Source: Rhodospirillaceae bacterium (GTDB taxonomy: Bacteria; Pseudomonadota; Alphaproteobacteria; Rhodospirillales; UBA2165). From it: DNA of 64,000 nt. Both the position numbers and the translations under genes were made by a program. Shown in pieces: positions 45,659 to 54,023 of this stretch. The stretch covers positions 42,149 to 106,148 of the forward strand of contig JABHAA010000108.1 in assembly GCA_018674495.1 (NCBI GenBank). Direction: 5' to 3'. Below the pieces are notes generated by a model. It saw nothing but the letters and a program-made list of their open reading frames with translations. It had not been told where the DNA came from and ran no database searches. Position 1 is the first letter of the stretch, and every line of letters begins with the position of its first letter.

Positions 45659-46486
45659 CTAATGGAAATCGGGCGCGCGTCCGTGCAGGGTTGGCATGGA
45701 AACGAAATAGGGGCGAATGATCTCCGAGTTGGCGCTGCGGAATTCCTCGAACGAGCCGTCGAAATAGACCCGACCCTCATGCAACATGACGGTGCGCGGC
45801 CCAAGCCGGCTCAACAGGTCTTTGTCGTGGGTGATGATGATCGTTGTGATGGCGCCGCCCTGGTGCGTGGCCAGGATCAAATCTTGAATCTCTGCCGCGC
45901 TGACCGGGTCCAATCCGGTGGTCGGCTCATCGTAGAACAGGACGACCGGGTCCATAGACAGAGCGCGGGCGATGGCCAGGCGCTTGGCCATACCACCGGA
46001 AAGACTGGCCGCGTCCGATTCAAGAAAAACGGCGGTCACCGGCAACGCAACCGATGTGAGGACAGCGCGGGCGATTTCGGTGATCGCATCGGACCTGAGA
46101 TTTTTAACTTCGCGCAGCCACAGGGCTAGGTTTTCGAATACCGACCCGGAAAACAGGGCGTTGCGCTGAAATACCACACCCCAGTGGGTGTGGATGCGAG
46201 CAATCTCGATAGCATCTTCGAATTGGGTTACATCGACCAGCGGAGCGCCATCCATCTCATTGTCGGCAACCCAGACGTGACCGGAATCGGGCGTCATAAG
46301 CCCAAGAATGTGATTCAACAGAACGGTTTTTCCGCAACCGGAGCGGCCAACGACGGCCACCATCTCGCCCTTTTCGATTTCCAGTGCCATGCCGTTCAGC
46401 ACAAGGTGATCGCCAAAGGATTTTTGCAGCGCCTGAACACGGATTTCAGTAGCCGCCGTTATAGGGGCATTCAAAGTTCCGGTCAT
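45659..46486 (-). CDS. MlaF-like ABC transporter ATPase
   Basis: 275 residues from the ATG at 46486 (GTG at 46492 is also possible). Walker A VVGRSGCGKTVLLNH, signature SLSGGMAKRLAIARAL, Walker B VLFYDEPTTGLDPVSAAEI, H-loop IIITHDKDLL. The SGGM(x)KR-type signature, GVVFQRNALFSGSVFENL and a C-terminal tail of the MlaF/Ttg2A kind place it with the lipid-transport (phospholipid/toluene tolerance) ATPases. No MlaE permease or MlaD-type gene is adjacent in the window, so it is separated from its usual partners. Confidence 0.8.
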   Translation of the reverse strand: MTGTLNAPITAATEIRVQALQKSFGDHLVLNGMALEIEKGEMVAVVGRSGCGKTVLLNHILGLMTPDSGHVWVADNEMDGAPLVDVTQFEDAIEIARIHTHWGVVFQRNALFSGSVFENLALWLREVKNLRSDAITEIARAVLTSVALPVTAVFLESDAASLSGGMAKRLAIARALSMDPVVLFYDEPTTGLDPVSAAEIQDLILATHQGGAITTIIITHDKDLLSRLGPRTVMLHEGRVYFDGSFEEFRSANSEIIRPYFVSMPTLHGRAPDFH

Positions 46487-46544
46487 GGACACAGGCTACC
46501 CGCATGGCGCCACGCCTGCCTTGAGACGGATCAAGCCGCCATTA

Positions 46545-46904
46545 TTACAAGGGCGGGAACTGGTGCAAGCCGTCGGGACCAAGGGGCAGATCGCGCACCG
46601 ACGTGACGTCGCCGGTCTTCAGCGCCCCATAAAGATGTGGGAACAGGGCGCCGCCGCGGGATTGCTCCCACTTCAACGCGTCCCCGAGAACATCGGGATC
46701 GACGGCGATCAGCACCAGCCCATCTTGACCGGCGCGGTGCTTGGCGGCGCTTGCCACGATCTGTTCGCTGTCGGAGAAATGAATGAAGCCGTCGGCGATG
46801 TCCTGTGACGATCCGTGATAGGCGCCCGCCGCTTCGGCGGCCTCCCATTCGGCGCGCCGGCACATGTGATAAATGAGTTCCGCCAAGGGCTGGTTACTTG
46901 CCAA
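46545..46904 (-). CDS. DUF952 family protein
   Basis: 119 residues. The DUF952 core is clear: LIYHMCRRAEWEAAEAAGAYHGSS, DGFIHFSDSEQIVASAAKHRAG, VLIAVDPDVLGDALKWEQS, FPHLYGALKTGDVTSVRDLPLG. The fold resembles ADP-ribosyltransferase-like small enzymes, but no activity is established. Its start overlaps the end of the acidic protein gene by 11 bases, so the two are translated from one message. Confidence 0.85.
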   Translation of the reverse strand: MASNQPLAELIYHMCRRAEWEAAEAAGAYHGSSQDIADGFIHFSDSEQIVASAAKHRAGQDGLVLIAVDPDVLGDALKWEQSRGGALFPHLYGALKTGDVTSVRDLPLGPDGLHQFPPL

Positions 46905-47394
46905 GCCGGGCGCGCAAGCTGCGCAGATATTTCAAATCCATGGCACCGAATTCGCCGTCGGCCAAATCCTGTTTGTATTCCTTCATGTCTTCTTTGGTGC
47001 TGGCCGATACCTCCTGTCCGCTGATGGCGGCGATCAAATCTGCCGCCTCTTTCTTCTGCTCGGCGGAAAGCGCGGTGTCCTCATCGTCGCCGGCATCGTC
47101 GGCATCGTCGGCGTCGTCATCATCGTCATCATCGTCACCATCATCGCCGTCGCCTTCATCGGCGTCGTCATCGTCTTCGCCGTATTCGTCTTCCTCGTCG
47201 GCGTAATCATCTTCGTCTTCTTCGGGCTCGGCATCGGGGTCTTCTTCCGGCACCAGAAGATTGTCCCAGTCTATGCCGGCTACGGTGATCCGCGCATGCA
47301 GATCGCGGGCGGCGGTCAGAACGTCGTCGTCCCCCTCCTGGCCCAATTTTCTCAACAGCGCGATAAATTCTTCCCGATTAAGATTTGCTAACAT
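46894..47394 (-). CDS. Acidic uncharacterised protein
   Basis: 166 residues. An N-terminal helical domain (LNREEFIALLRKLGQEGDDDVLTAARDLHARITVAGIDW) is followed by a 60-residue run that is almost all Asp/Glu (residues about 50-108), then a helical C terminus (EQKKEAADLIAAISGQEV, DLKYLRSLRARLGK). The N-terminal part resembles small alphaproteobacterial proteins without a known function. The strongly acidic middle makes the protein highly negative and probably disordered there. Confidence 0.7.
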   Translation of the reverse strand: MLANLNREEFIALLRKLGQEGDDDVLTAARDLHARITVAGIDWDNLLVPEEDPDAEPEEDEDDYADEEDEYGEDDDDADEGDGDDGDDDDDDDDADDADDAGDDEDTALSAEQKKEAADLIAAISGQEVSASTKEDMKEYKQDLADGEFGAMDLKYLRSLRARLGK

Positions 47395-47490
47395 GATGCG
47401 TCTTTCCGAATGCCGATCTGAAACCGCTATAGGCCATATCCGCCCGCCTGTGTCCAGCCGCCGCTCTTGCCGCCGCCCGTGCGCGGGCGG

Positions 47491-48573
47491 TCAAAACAAG
47501 GCGAGCTGGCCGCCCACCGCCAGCGGCTTAAGGAACTTATCACAATCGAAATCCGGCATCGGTATATCCAGCTCGTGGTGTTTGAGAGCCCGGTGGAAGC
47601 GTTGCTGCAGAAGCCGCGCATAGGGCCCGGCGCCAACCATGCGCCGCCCAAACTGGCTTTCGTTCAGCGCGCCACCCCGGCATTGGCGGATCAGCGACAA
47701 CACCCGGCCGGCGCGGTCCGGATAATGGGCCGCCAGCCATTTCTCGAACATATCCTTCACCTCATAGGGCAGGCGAATAAGGATATAGCCAGCTTGGCGC
47801 GCGCCGGCATCGGATGCGGCTTCCATGATGCGCTCCAATTCGGTGTCATTGAGGCCGGGGATCATCGGCGAGGCAAGCACGCCCACCGGCACGCCGGCGG
47901 CGGACAAAGCCTTGATCGCCGCCAGCCGCTTAGGTGGCGCCGAGGCGCGGGGCTCCATGCGGCGCGCCAATTCGCCGTCCAGAGTGGTCACCGAAACCAT
48001 CACATGGACAAGCCCATCGGCGGCCATGGGGGCCAGGATATCCAAATCCCGCAAGATGCGCGCCGATTTGGTGATGATCGAAACCGGATGGTTGAAGGAC
48101 TTAAGCACCTCCAACACCTGGCGGGTGACGCGCAAGCTCTCCTCGGCCGGCTGGTAGCAGTCGGTGTTAACGCCAAGAGCTATCGGCGCGCATTTGTAGC
48201 CGGGTTTACGAAGCTCCGCCTCCAGCCTTTCGGCGGCCTGGTCCTTGAAAAATATTTTGGTTTCGAAATCCAGCCCCGGCGACATGTTCAGATAGCTATG
48301 GGTGGGCCGGGCGAAGCAATATATGCAGCCGTGCTCGCAACCCCGGTAGGGATTGATCGAACGGTCAAAGGGAATATCGGGAGATGTGTTGCGGGTGATG
48401 ACGGATCGCGCCGTATCCGGCGTCAATGTTGTCCGAAGGCGCGGGCTAAGGTCGTCTTCGTCCCGCCACCAGCCATCGTCCACCGGCACCGCCCATTGGG
48501 CATCAAAACGCCCGGTCGGCCTGCCTATGGCGCCGCGCCCTTTTTGCGCCCGATCGGGAAGAATATCGACCAT
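47491..48573 (-). CDS. PA0069 family radical SAM protein
   Basis: 360 residues from the ATG at 48573 (MVDILPDRAQKGRGA). The frame is open far upstream to 49302, but that part lies opposite the DUF2064 gene and does not resemble the family. The radical SAM cluster is INPYRGCEHGCIYCFAR (CxxxCxxC). Other features: GLDFETKIFFKDQAAE, ALGVNTDCYQPAEESLRVTR, SIITKSARILRDLDIL, SVTTLDGELARRMEPRASAP. Family of unknown reaction, distantly like spore photoproduct lyase-type Rv2578c proteins. Confidence 0.88.
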   Translation of the reverse strand: MVDILPDRAQKGRGAIGRPTGRFDAQWAVPVDDGWWRDEDDLSPRLRTTLTPDTARSVITRNTSPDIPFDRSINPYRGCEHGCIYCFARPTHSYLNMSPGLDFETKIFFKDQAAERLEAELRKPGYKCAPIALGVNTDCYQPAEESLRVTRQVLEVLKSFNHPVSIITKSARILRDLDILAPMAADGLVHVMVSVTTLDGELARRMEPRASAPPKRLAAIKALSAAGVPVGVLASPMIPGLNDTELERIMEAASDAGARQAGYILIRLPYEVKDMFEKWLAAHYPDRAGRVLSLIRQCRGGALNESQFGRRMVGAGPYARLLQQRFHRALKHHELDIPMPDFDCDKFLKPLAVGGQLALF

Positions 48574-48681
48574 GACCAACGGTAATACGCATTTCAGAAC
48601 AATACAAGAACATATTCGCTTTTGATGGCGCCGGGCCAAGGCGTATAATGGGGCGACCGGCGCCAACAAAGGAGTGGTTAA

Positions 48682-49287
48682 TTGGCCCTCAAAAACCACC
48701 TGATCATCTTTACTCGGACGCCGCGCTTGGGCGCCGCCAAGCGGCGCCTGACCGCCGATATCGGCGGCGTCGCCATGCAATTCGCCCGCGCCAATCTGGC
48801 CGATCTGGCGCGCAAACTTGGGTCCGATGCGCGCTGGTCGTGCGCCCTGGCGGTGTCGCCGGACCAGGACGCAAGCGATGGTTATGGCTGGCCGGCGGGC
48901 TTGGCGCGTATCCCCCAAGGCCCCGGCAATCTGGGGGATCGCATGGCCCGCGCCATGGCGCGCATGCCGCCTGGTCCGGTGGTAATCATCGGCGCCGATA
49001 TCCCGGAGATTACGTCCGATCACATCGGGCGCGCCTTTGCCGCCCTCGGTCGCGGCGACGCCGTGTTCGGCCCGGCGCGCGACGGCGGCTATTGGCTGGT
49101 GGGGCTGAGGCGGAGGCCGCACATTCCTGATATTTTTGGCGGCGTCCGCTGGTCCAGCCGCCATGCTCTGGTGGATACCGCCAGCAATCTCGGGCCTGGC
49201 ACGCGCATCTCCTATCTGGACACTCTGGCCGATATCGATAGCGGTGACGATTACCGGGCCTGGAACAAACGGCGCCAACGCAAATAG
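48682..49287 (+). CDS. DUF2064 / TIGR04282 family glycosyltransferase-like protein
   Basis: 201 residues from a TTG start (48682), supported by a strong AAAGGAG seven bases upstream and the family start ALKNHLIIFTRTPRLGAAKRRL. Nucleotide-sugar-type motifs: AMARMPPGPVVIIGADIPEI, DHIGRAFAALGRGDAVFGPARDGGYWLVGL. TIGR04282 proteins are annotated as arsenosugar-type glycosyltransferases in some bacteria, but the substrate here cannot be told. The gene diverges from the radical SAM gene with a 108-bp gap holding both promoters. Confidence 0.85.
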   Translation: MALKNHLIIFTRTPRLGAAKRRLTADIGGVAMQFARANLADLARKLGSDARWSCALAVSPDQDASDGYGWPAGLARIPQGPGNLGDRMARAMARMPPGPVVIIGADIPEITSDHIGRAFAALGRGDAVFGPARDGGYWLVGLRRRPHIPDIFGGVRWSSRHALVDTASNLGPGTRISYLDTLADIDSGDDYRAWNKRRQRK

Positions 49288-49288
49288 G

Positions 49289-49321
49289 AAAAAACCCGCC
49301 ACCGGTTCCGGCAGCGGGTTT
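49289..49321 (-). terminator. Terminator downstream of the glycine-zipper gene
   Basis: AAACCCGC (49292-49299) pairs with GCGGGTTT (49314-49321). On the minus strand the stem is followed by TTTTTTCC, giving a standard Rho-independent terminator for the glycine-zipper gene. On the plus strand TTTGTTCT follows, so it may also serve the DUF2064 gene. Confidence 0.6.
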
Positions 49322-49338
49322 GTTCTCCAAGTTTCCTA

Positions 49339-49830
49339 TCAGTCGTAATAGCGGCGGCTGTTGCGGTGTCCGTCGCCCCGATAGTGGCGCTGCGGCGGGG
49401 TCCAGCTGGGCACGTGGCCGTGGCGGCGCCATTTGCGGCCATGATAGTGGTTGGAATTTTTGTGATCGCCGCGGTATTCGGGGCGCACCGGAACATACAC
49501 AATGCGCGTTGGCGTGGTCCGCTGCGGCACATAAACGGTGCGCGTCGCCGAAGGCCGCGAATAGCGGGTGCCGCCGCTGGCGACTTGCGATCCAACGCTG
49601 GCGCCGATCAGCGTTCCGGCGGCGGTGGCCGCAAGCTGGCCCTTGCCGCTGCCGATGTTGGAGCCGACGATACCGCCAATGGCGGCGCCGAACAGAAGGC
49701 CCAAGATGTCGTTCTGGCCAGCCGCTTGGGCGGGCTTAGCGCCGGTAACGGCGGCGCCGAAGGCGAGAATCGCGGACAACGCGATGCCAATAAATCTGGT
49801 GGTTTTGGTGGTCTTGCTAGGGGTTTTCAT
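49339..49830 (-). CDS. Exported glycine-zipper protein
   Basis: 163 residues from the ATG at 49830, preceded by GAGAGG. Signal peptide (FIGIALSAILAFGAAVTG, cut near AQAA), then a glycine-zipper segment GLLFGAAIGGIVGSNIGSGKG and LAATAAGTLIGASVGS. The C-terminal part is rich in Arg/Tyr/His. The layout is like 17-kDa surface-antigen-type outer-membrane proteins, whose glycine-zipper pair inserts into membrane. No partner is evident in the neighbourhood. Confidence 0.75.
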   Translation of the reverse strand: MKTPSKTTKTTRFIGIALSAILAFGAAVTGAKPAQAAGQNDILGLLFGAAIGGIVGSNIGSGKGQLAATAAGTLIGASVGSQVASGGTRYSRPSATRTVYVPQRTTPTRIVYVPVRPEYRGDHKNSNHYHGRKWRRHGHVPSWTPPQRHYRGDGHRNSRRYYD

Positions 49831-49903
49831 CGTCTCATTCCTCTCGAAGTTTCCAATTTCCGGGAAAGTTATGGAGGGGCCAGAGACTTTTTTTAGATTA
49901 TTC

Positions 49904-50779
49904 CTAAAAAGTTTGTCCCGAAGCCAAATAATGTTCGATGATTTCGCTGCCGGTAGCGCACCATACACCGTCATGGCCGGTGATATATTCGAGCGCCGAG
50001 TTTAAACATTCGATCCGGTGCGGCAGGCCGATCAGGAACGGATGAATGCAGATAGCCATGACCCGTCCCGATTCGGCACCTTCGCGGTACAAGGTATCAA
50101 ACTGCCGACGGATCAGTTGGTCGAATTCCTCCGGTGTGCGCATATGCACCTCGAACTGGGGAATATCGTTAATTTCCCGGGAATAGGGGATCGACGTGAT
50201 CTGCTTGCCATCCACATTCATCAAATAGGGCTGATCGTCGTTGGTCCAGTCGGCCACGTAGCGAATGCCGCCCTCAATCAGGTAATCCAGTGTGTTCCAG
50301 GTCTCCTGCAGGCCCGATCCCAGCCAGCCTGTGGGTCGCTTGCCGGTAAACTCCTCGATGCGCGCCAGAGCACCCAATATCAATTCCCGCTCCGCCTCCG
50401 GCTCAAGTCCATTTAGGAGCCGGGAATTGCTTTGATTGTGGCCCATGATCTCCCAATCGAGGCGCATAATCTCCTCGACGACATACGGATAGGCGTCGCA
50501 AACCTCAGAGTTGAGGGTGACGGTTCCCTTGATGCCATGGCGGTTTAATACCTCCATGATGCGGAAGATACCGATGCGGGCGCCGTAATCGCGCTGCGAC
50601 CAGCTGGGAACGTCAGGCACCGGTGCCGATGGCCCGCGAACGGGCACGATCTCGTCCAGAGGAAAAAACTCAACATTTGGAATGATCCAAAGCGCCAACT
50701 GAGCACCGCCGGGCCAAGTGATCTTCGGGCGCTGGGTGATCGGCGTATAGGGGAACGGACCGTACTTTTGAGGTTTCAT
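49904..50779 (-). CDS. Polysaccharide deacetylase family protein (allantoinase/PuuE-like)
   Basis: 291 residues with a NodB-type deacetylase fold, no signal peptide. DYGARIGIFRIMEVLNRHGIKGTVTL, WEIMGHNQSNSRLL with the metal-binding His pair region, TGKRPTGWLGSGLQETWNTLDYLIEGG, and ICIHPFLIGLPHRI near the end. The shape is like bacterial cyclic imide/allantoinase-type hydrolases (PuuE, CIA), which act on small cyclic amides rather than polysaccharide. No purine-degradation genes are nearby, so the substrate is open. Confidence 0.8.
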   Translation of the reverse strand: MKPQKYGPFPYTPITQRPKITWPGGAQLALWIIPNVEFFPLDEIVPVRGPSAPVPDVPSWSQRDYGARIGIFRIMEVLNRHGIKGTVTLNSEVCDAYPYVVEEIMRLDWEIMGHNQSNSRLLNGLEPEAERELILGALARIEEFTGKRPTGWLGSGLQETWNTLDYLIEGGIRYVADWTNDDQPYLMNVDGKQITSIPYSREINDIPQFEVHMRTPEEFDQLIRRQFDTLYREGAESGRVMAICIHPFLIGLPHRIECLNSALEYITGHDGVWCATGSEIIEHYLASGQTF

Positions 50780-50824
50780 GGGACACCAAATTTTTATGTT
50801 TGTTCGATACCCCGACTATATCGC

Positions 50825-51142
50825 TTAACGCACCGCGTGCACCTCTAAATGCACACCTTCGCGTTTTTGCAGATGCCAGATGATTTCAAATAAATTTTTG
50901 GCCTGTGGATTACCGGTAGGCCCAAACATGCGCATCAGGCTTTTGGAAGATTTATTGGTGGCGGTTCCAAGCTCCTCGAAGCCAAGGGTGGCGTTAATAT
51001 AATCCCGCAGAACCGCCTTACCGGTTTCGATGTCGCCGGACAGCAGGCAATCCACGCCTTCTTTCAGCAACCCCTCGCGAAACGCCGGATCACGCTCTAT
51101 CCGCGCTTGGATGGTTTCCTTGAAATTCCGTGTCAGGGCCAT
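50825..51142 (-). CDS. Addiction-module antidote protein (HTH)
   Basis: 105 residues: FKETIQARIERDPAFREGLLKEGVDCLLSGD, TGKAVLRDYINATLGFEELG, and the XRE-like helix-turn-helix ending SSKSLMRMFGPTGNPQAKNLFEII. The family pairs with RelE/HigB-like killer proteins and binds its own operon promoter. It starts three bases after the toxin stop, in the toxin-first order usual for this family. A perfect inverted repeat upstream of the toxin (51480-51497) is the likely operator. Confidence 0.9.
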   Translation of the reverse strand: MALTRNFKETIQARIERDPAFREGLLKEGVDCLLSGDIETGKAVLRDYINATLGFEELGTATNKSSKSLMRMFGPTGNPQAKNLFEIIWHLQKREGVHLEVHAVR

Positions 51143-51145
51143 CGC

Positions 51146-51472
51146 TCAGGCCTCCTTTTTTCGTCTCTTATATTCCCGCCACAGTACCTTGGCTTCTTCG
51201 ATATCATTCCGCTGACGTTTCTTGCTACCGCCGCCGAGAAGAATGATCAATGTGTCACCGTCCTTGCCAAAATACACCCGGTAGCCCGGCCCAAAATTGA
51301 TGCGGTATTCGGTTACACCGGCGCCGACGCCTTTGGCGTTGGAAAGATTACCTTGCTCCATCCGCACCAAAGCTATGGCCACCTTGGCCGCAGCCTGGGC
51401 ATTCAGATGATCAAACCAGTTGCCGAAATAGCTGCGACCGTTGACGCCAACATATTCCCTGATTTAAATCAT
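51146..51472 (-). pseudogene. RelE/HigB-type toxin interrupted by a stop at codon 3
   Basis: From the ATG at 51472 the gene reads Met-Ile-stop (TAA 51466-51464) and then continues in frame as IREYVGVNGRSYFGNWFDHL...AKVAIALVRMEQGN and GPGYRVYFGKDGDTLIILLGGGSKK, the family's normal sequence. Family members commonly begin MIEIREYV, so one GAA-to-TAA change explains the stop. Translation could restart at a GTG at 51382, but that would lose the first 30 residues. The antitoxin is intact. The toxin is therefore either dead or read from an unusual start such as ATC at 51463. Confidence 0.75.
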
Positions 51473-51479
51473 TTATATT

Positions 51480-51497
51480 GGTAACATATAGGTTACC
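51480..51497. promoter_or_regulatory. Operator-like palindrome upstream of the toxin gene
   Basis: GGTAAC-ATATAG-GTTACC, six-base perfect arms with a six-base spacer, ends eight bases before the toxin ATG at 51472. The site position and symmetry fit binding by the antitoxin for autoregulation of the pair. Confidence 0.55.
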
Positions 51498-51530
51498 TTA
51501 TGCCGTTCTGCAAGTCCACCCCGAGGCGCG

Positions 51531-52061
51531 CTATTTCTCCGTCAGGCGCGGCATGAGTTCTACGAAATTGCAGGGCATGAAACGGTAATCGAGCTGGTGG
51601 ACGAGAATATCGTCCCAGCCGTCGCGGCAGGCGCTGGGCGAGCCGGGCAGTGCAAACAGATAGGTGCCGCCGGCAACCCCGGCGGTCGCCCGCGACTGGA
51701 TGGTCGAGGTGCCGATTTTTTCGAAACTCAGCATGCGGAACAATTCGCCGAAGCCGGAGATTTCCTTTTCACACACTTTGGCAAAGGCTTCCGGCGTTAC
51801 GTCGCGGCCCGTGACGCCGGTTCCGCCGGTGGTGATGACCACATCGATATCGGAATTTTCGATATATTCCGTCAGCTTGGCGGCGATAGTGTCGATATCG
51901 TCCTTGACGATTTCGCGCGCCGCCAAGATATGGCCAGCTCCGTCCAAGCGGTCGGCGAGCATGTCGCCGGACCGGTCATCGTCCAGGGTGCGGGTGTCCG
52001 ATACGGTCAGCACCGCAATATTAACCGGAAGGAACTCGCGGGCGTCGCTAATTTCGGCCAT
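51531..52061 (-). CDS. moaB: Molybdenum cofactor biosynthesis protein MoaB
   Basis: MoaB/MogA-type protein that handles molybdopterin (adenylation or Mo insertion), 176 residues from the ATG at 52061 (MAEISDAREFLPVNIAVLTVSDTRTL). Motifs: DDRSGDMLADRL, VVITTGGTGVTGRDVTPEAF, and FRMLSFEKIGTSTIQSRATAGVAGGTYLFALPGSPSACRDGWDDIL. The start overlaps the end of the transglycosylase gene by 14 bases. Confidence 0.92.
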   Translation of the reverse strand: MAEISDAREFLPVNIAVLTVSDTRTLDDDRSGDMLADRLDGAGHILAAREIVKDDIDTIAAKLTEYIENSDIDVVITTGGTGVTGRDVTPEAFAKVCEKEISGFGELFRMLSFEKIGTSTIQSRATAGVAGGTYLFALPGSPSACRDGWDDILVHQLDYRFMPCNFVELMPRLTEK

Positions 52062-53895
52062 CTTCTGCCACCTCGACGGCCAGTTCGCGCTCTGACGTAT
52101 AATGGGGCCATTTACCGCGGGCAACAGCGTCCATGGAGGCCAGCGGTTGGTTGAAGCGGATGCGGTAAATCCAGTAGTTGGTCAGCACCCGCTCCACAAA
52201 TATGCGGGTTTCCCGGGACGGGATGCTTTCGATGAACAGAAGCGGATCGTCGTTATGCTTAACCTTGCGCGACCATTTATTGAGATTGCCGGGCCCGCCG
52301 TTCCAGGCGGTCAGCAAGCGGAACAAATCGCCCTTGATGCGCGCATCGCCGAGCAGGATATCGATATATTTCTGACCAAGCTTGAGATTAAGTTCCGGAT
52401 CGAAAAGTTGGTTGCGCTGGGCGCCGCCGAGGCGCCGATCCTTGGCGACGAAACCGGCGGTGCGCGGCATGAGCTGCATTAGTCCACGGGCGCCGGCGTG
52501 GCTTTTGGCCTTCGGATTGAACGCCGATTCCTGGCGGATAAGGGCAAGAATCAATTCCCTATCGAGGACGCCGCCATCCTTGGCGGTCAGCGGCGGCGCA
52601 GGGTAGGCGGTTGAATCGAACAAATCCGATCCCGAATGCACCAAAAGTGAACCCAGACGCATGGCCAATGACGGCATCTGGGCGCGGTCAGCCAGGGCTA
52701 ACATGGCGCGCGCCAGGTCCGGCGAGGTGCGCCCAAACAGGGCTTTCAATTCCACTTCGGCGCGGCGTTCTTCGCCCACCTGCAACAGCATCACGGCCCG
52801 GCGGCCGCCCGGCGCGGCGGCCAATTCGCGCAACGCATCACCGGCCAGCGGCGGCGGCGCCCAATTGAAGGCGGCATCATCGGCCATCAAGTTGTGCGCC
52901 AACAGCCCATAAAAAGTTCTGGGATGCTTCTTGGCGGCGCGCAAATATTTGTTGAAATCCTGTGGCCGGCGCACCCGAAGACTGGTACGCGCCGCCCAGA
53001 AGGCGCCCGCCGATATCAGCCAGCTGGATGAATAGTCTGATTTGGCAACCGCATCGAAATGGCCGAGGGCCCTTTGGTAATCCTGCAAACGCCAAGCGGC
53101 CAGCCCGGCGGTCCAATGGACAACGGGGAGGTATTTGCCAGACCGCTTGGTCGCCTTTTCGGCCCAGTTCAGCGCCCAACGGTCACGCCCGTCGCCGTAA
53201 TAGCCGGTGGCCAGACGGCCGCGCTGGCGGTCCAGTTCGACCGGATGATAGAGGCGCTGATTTTTCTTATCGGTGATCAGCTTCTTGAAGGCCTTGGTCC
53301 AGCCCTTGCGCAGATACCAGCGGAGACGCCGCTGGATGCCGCGATATTCCTTGCGCTGGGCTTTGGTCAAATTCTTGCGCGGCGAATAGGTTTTGCTGGC
53401 ATAGGCGGCGGCGACATATTTTCGGTTGGCCTTGGCCGCTGCGGGCGGCACCGGCAATTTCCAGTTCTTGGGCCGCCGCCGGAGCGCCAGCGTATAGATA
53501 CGCTTTGCTTCCGGATGATCAGCGTAGTCCGCCATCCAGGCTTTAAGCTCCCGGTAGCGGGACCGGTATTTGGTCGGATGCAAATAGCGCTGCGCCAAAA
53601 CGTGGCCCATCAATGCGCGATCATCGATCCGTTTGATAATCTTGTCAGCGTCTTTCCATTCGCCGTTCTTTTGCAGCTCAAATACAATTCGGTAGCGGGC
53701 GGCGTCGGCCTCGTTCAGAAGCGACGGCAGGCTCGCCGACACCCAATCTTTGGGCGCCCCGGCTTTTAAGGCCGCGGTCTCCAATTCAGCGCCGGTTTTT
53801 TCGGCGGCCAGAGAAGGCGCGGACACAAATAGCGTCAGAATAGCCGCGCCGGCTACTCCGCTGAGCAGTTCCCGTAGTTTCACTGGTAAAACCAT
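52048..53895 (-). CDS. slt: Soluble lytic murein transglycosylase (Slt family)
   Basis: Periplasmic enzyme cleaving the glycan of peptidoglycan with 1,6-anhydro products. 615 residues: signal peptide (LLSGVAGAAILTLFVSAPSLA), a long alpha-helical solenoid (U/L-type domain, about 30-440), and a C-terminal SLT domain with the catalytic Glu in ALIRQESAFNPKAKSHAGARGLMQLMP, then LNLKLGQKYIDILL and LTAWNGGPGNLNKW. Repeat-like WALNWAEKATKR and GHFDAVAKSDYSSSWLISAGAFWAAR fit the superhelix. moaB follows with an overlap. Confidence 0.93.
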   Translation of the reverse strand: MVLPVKLRELLSGVAGAAILTLFVSAPSLAAEKTGAELETAALKAGAPKDWVSASLPSLLNEADAARYRIVFELQKNGEWKDADKIIKRIDDRALMGHVLAQRYLHPTKYRSRYRELKAWMADYADHPEAKRIYTLALRRRPKNWKLPVPPAAAKANRKYVAAAYASKTYSPRKNLTKAQRKEYRGIQRRLRWYLRKGWTKAFKKLITDKKNQRLYHPVELDRQRGRLATGYYGDGRDRWALNWAEKATKRSGKYLPVVHWTAGLAAWRLQDYQRALGHFDAVAKSDYSSSWLISAGAFWAARTSLRVRRPQDFNKYLRAAKKHPRTFYGLLAHNLMADDAAFNWAPPPLAGDALRELAAAPGGRRAVMLLQVGEERRAEVELKALFGRTSPDLARAMLALADRAQMPSLAMRLGSLLVHSGSDLFDSTAYPAPPLTAKDGGVLDRELILALIRQESAFNPKAKSHAGARGLMQLMPRTAGFVAKDRRLGGAQRNQLFDPELNLKLGQKYIDILLGDARIKGDLFRLLTAWNGGPGNLNKWSRKVKHNDDPLLFIESIPSRETRIFVERVLTNYWIYRIRFNQPLASMDAVARGKWPHYTSERELAVEVAEDGRN

Positions 53896-54023
53896 CTATT
53901 CAGAAATTTACTTTTGTTCCCCAAGAGCCCCGAAAAATGACCGCACCCGCAGGCCACTTTCCAGGAGTGAACCATACGGGAAACACCGCTTCGACGCAAA
54001 TCCGAAGCGCCGGCGAAAGACGG

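Noticed and set aside
48574..49302. Long upstream extension of the PA0069 radical SAM frame
   Set aside because: It lies opposite the DUF2064 gene, which has a strong ribosome-binding site and clear family motifs. The extension is low in complexity and unlike radical SAM proteins.
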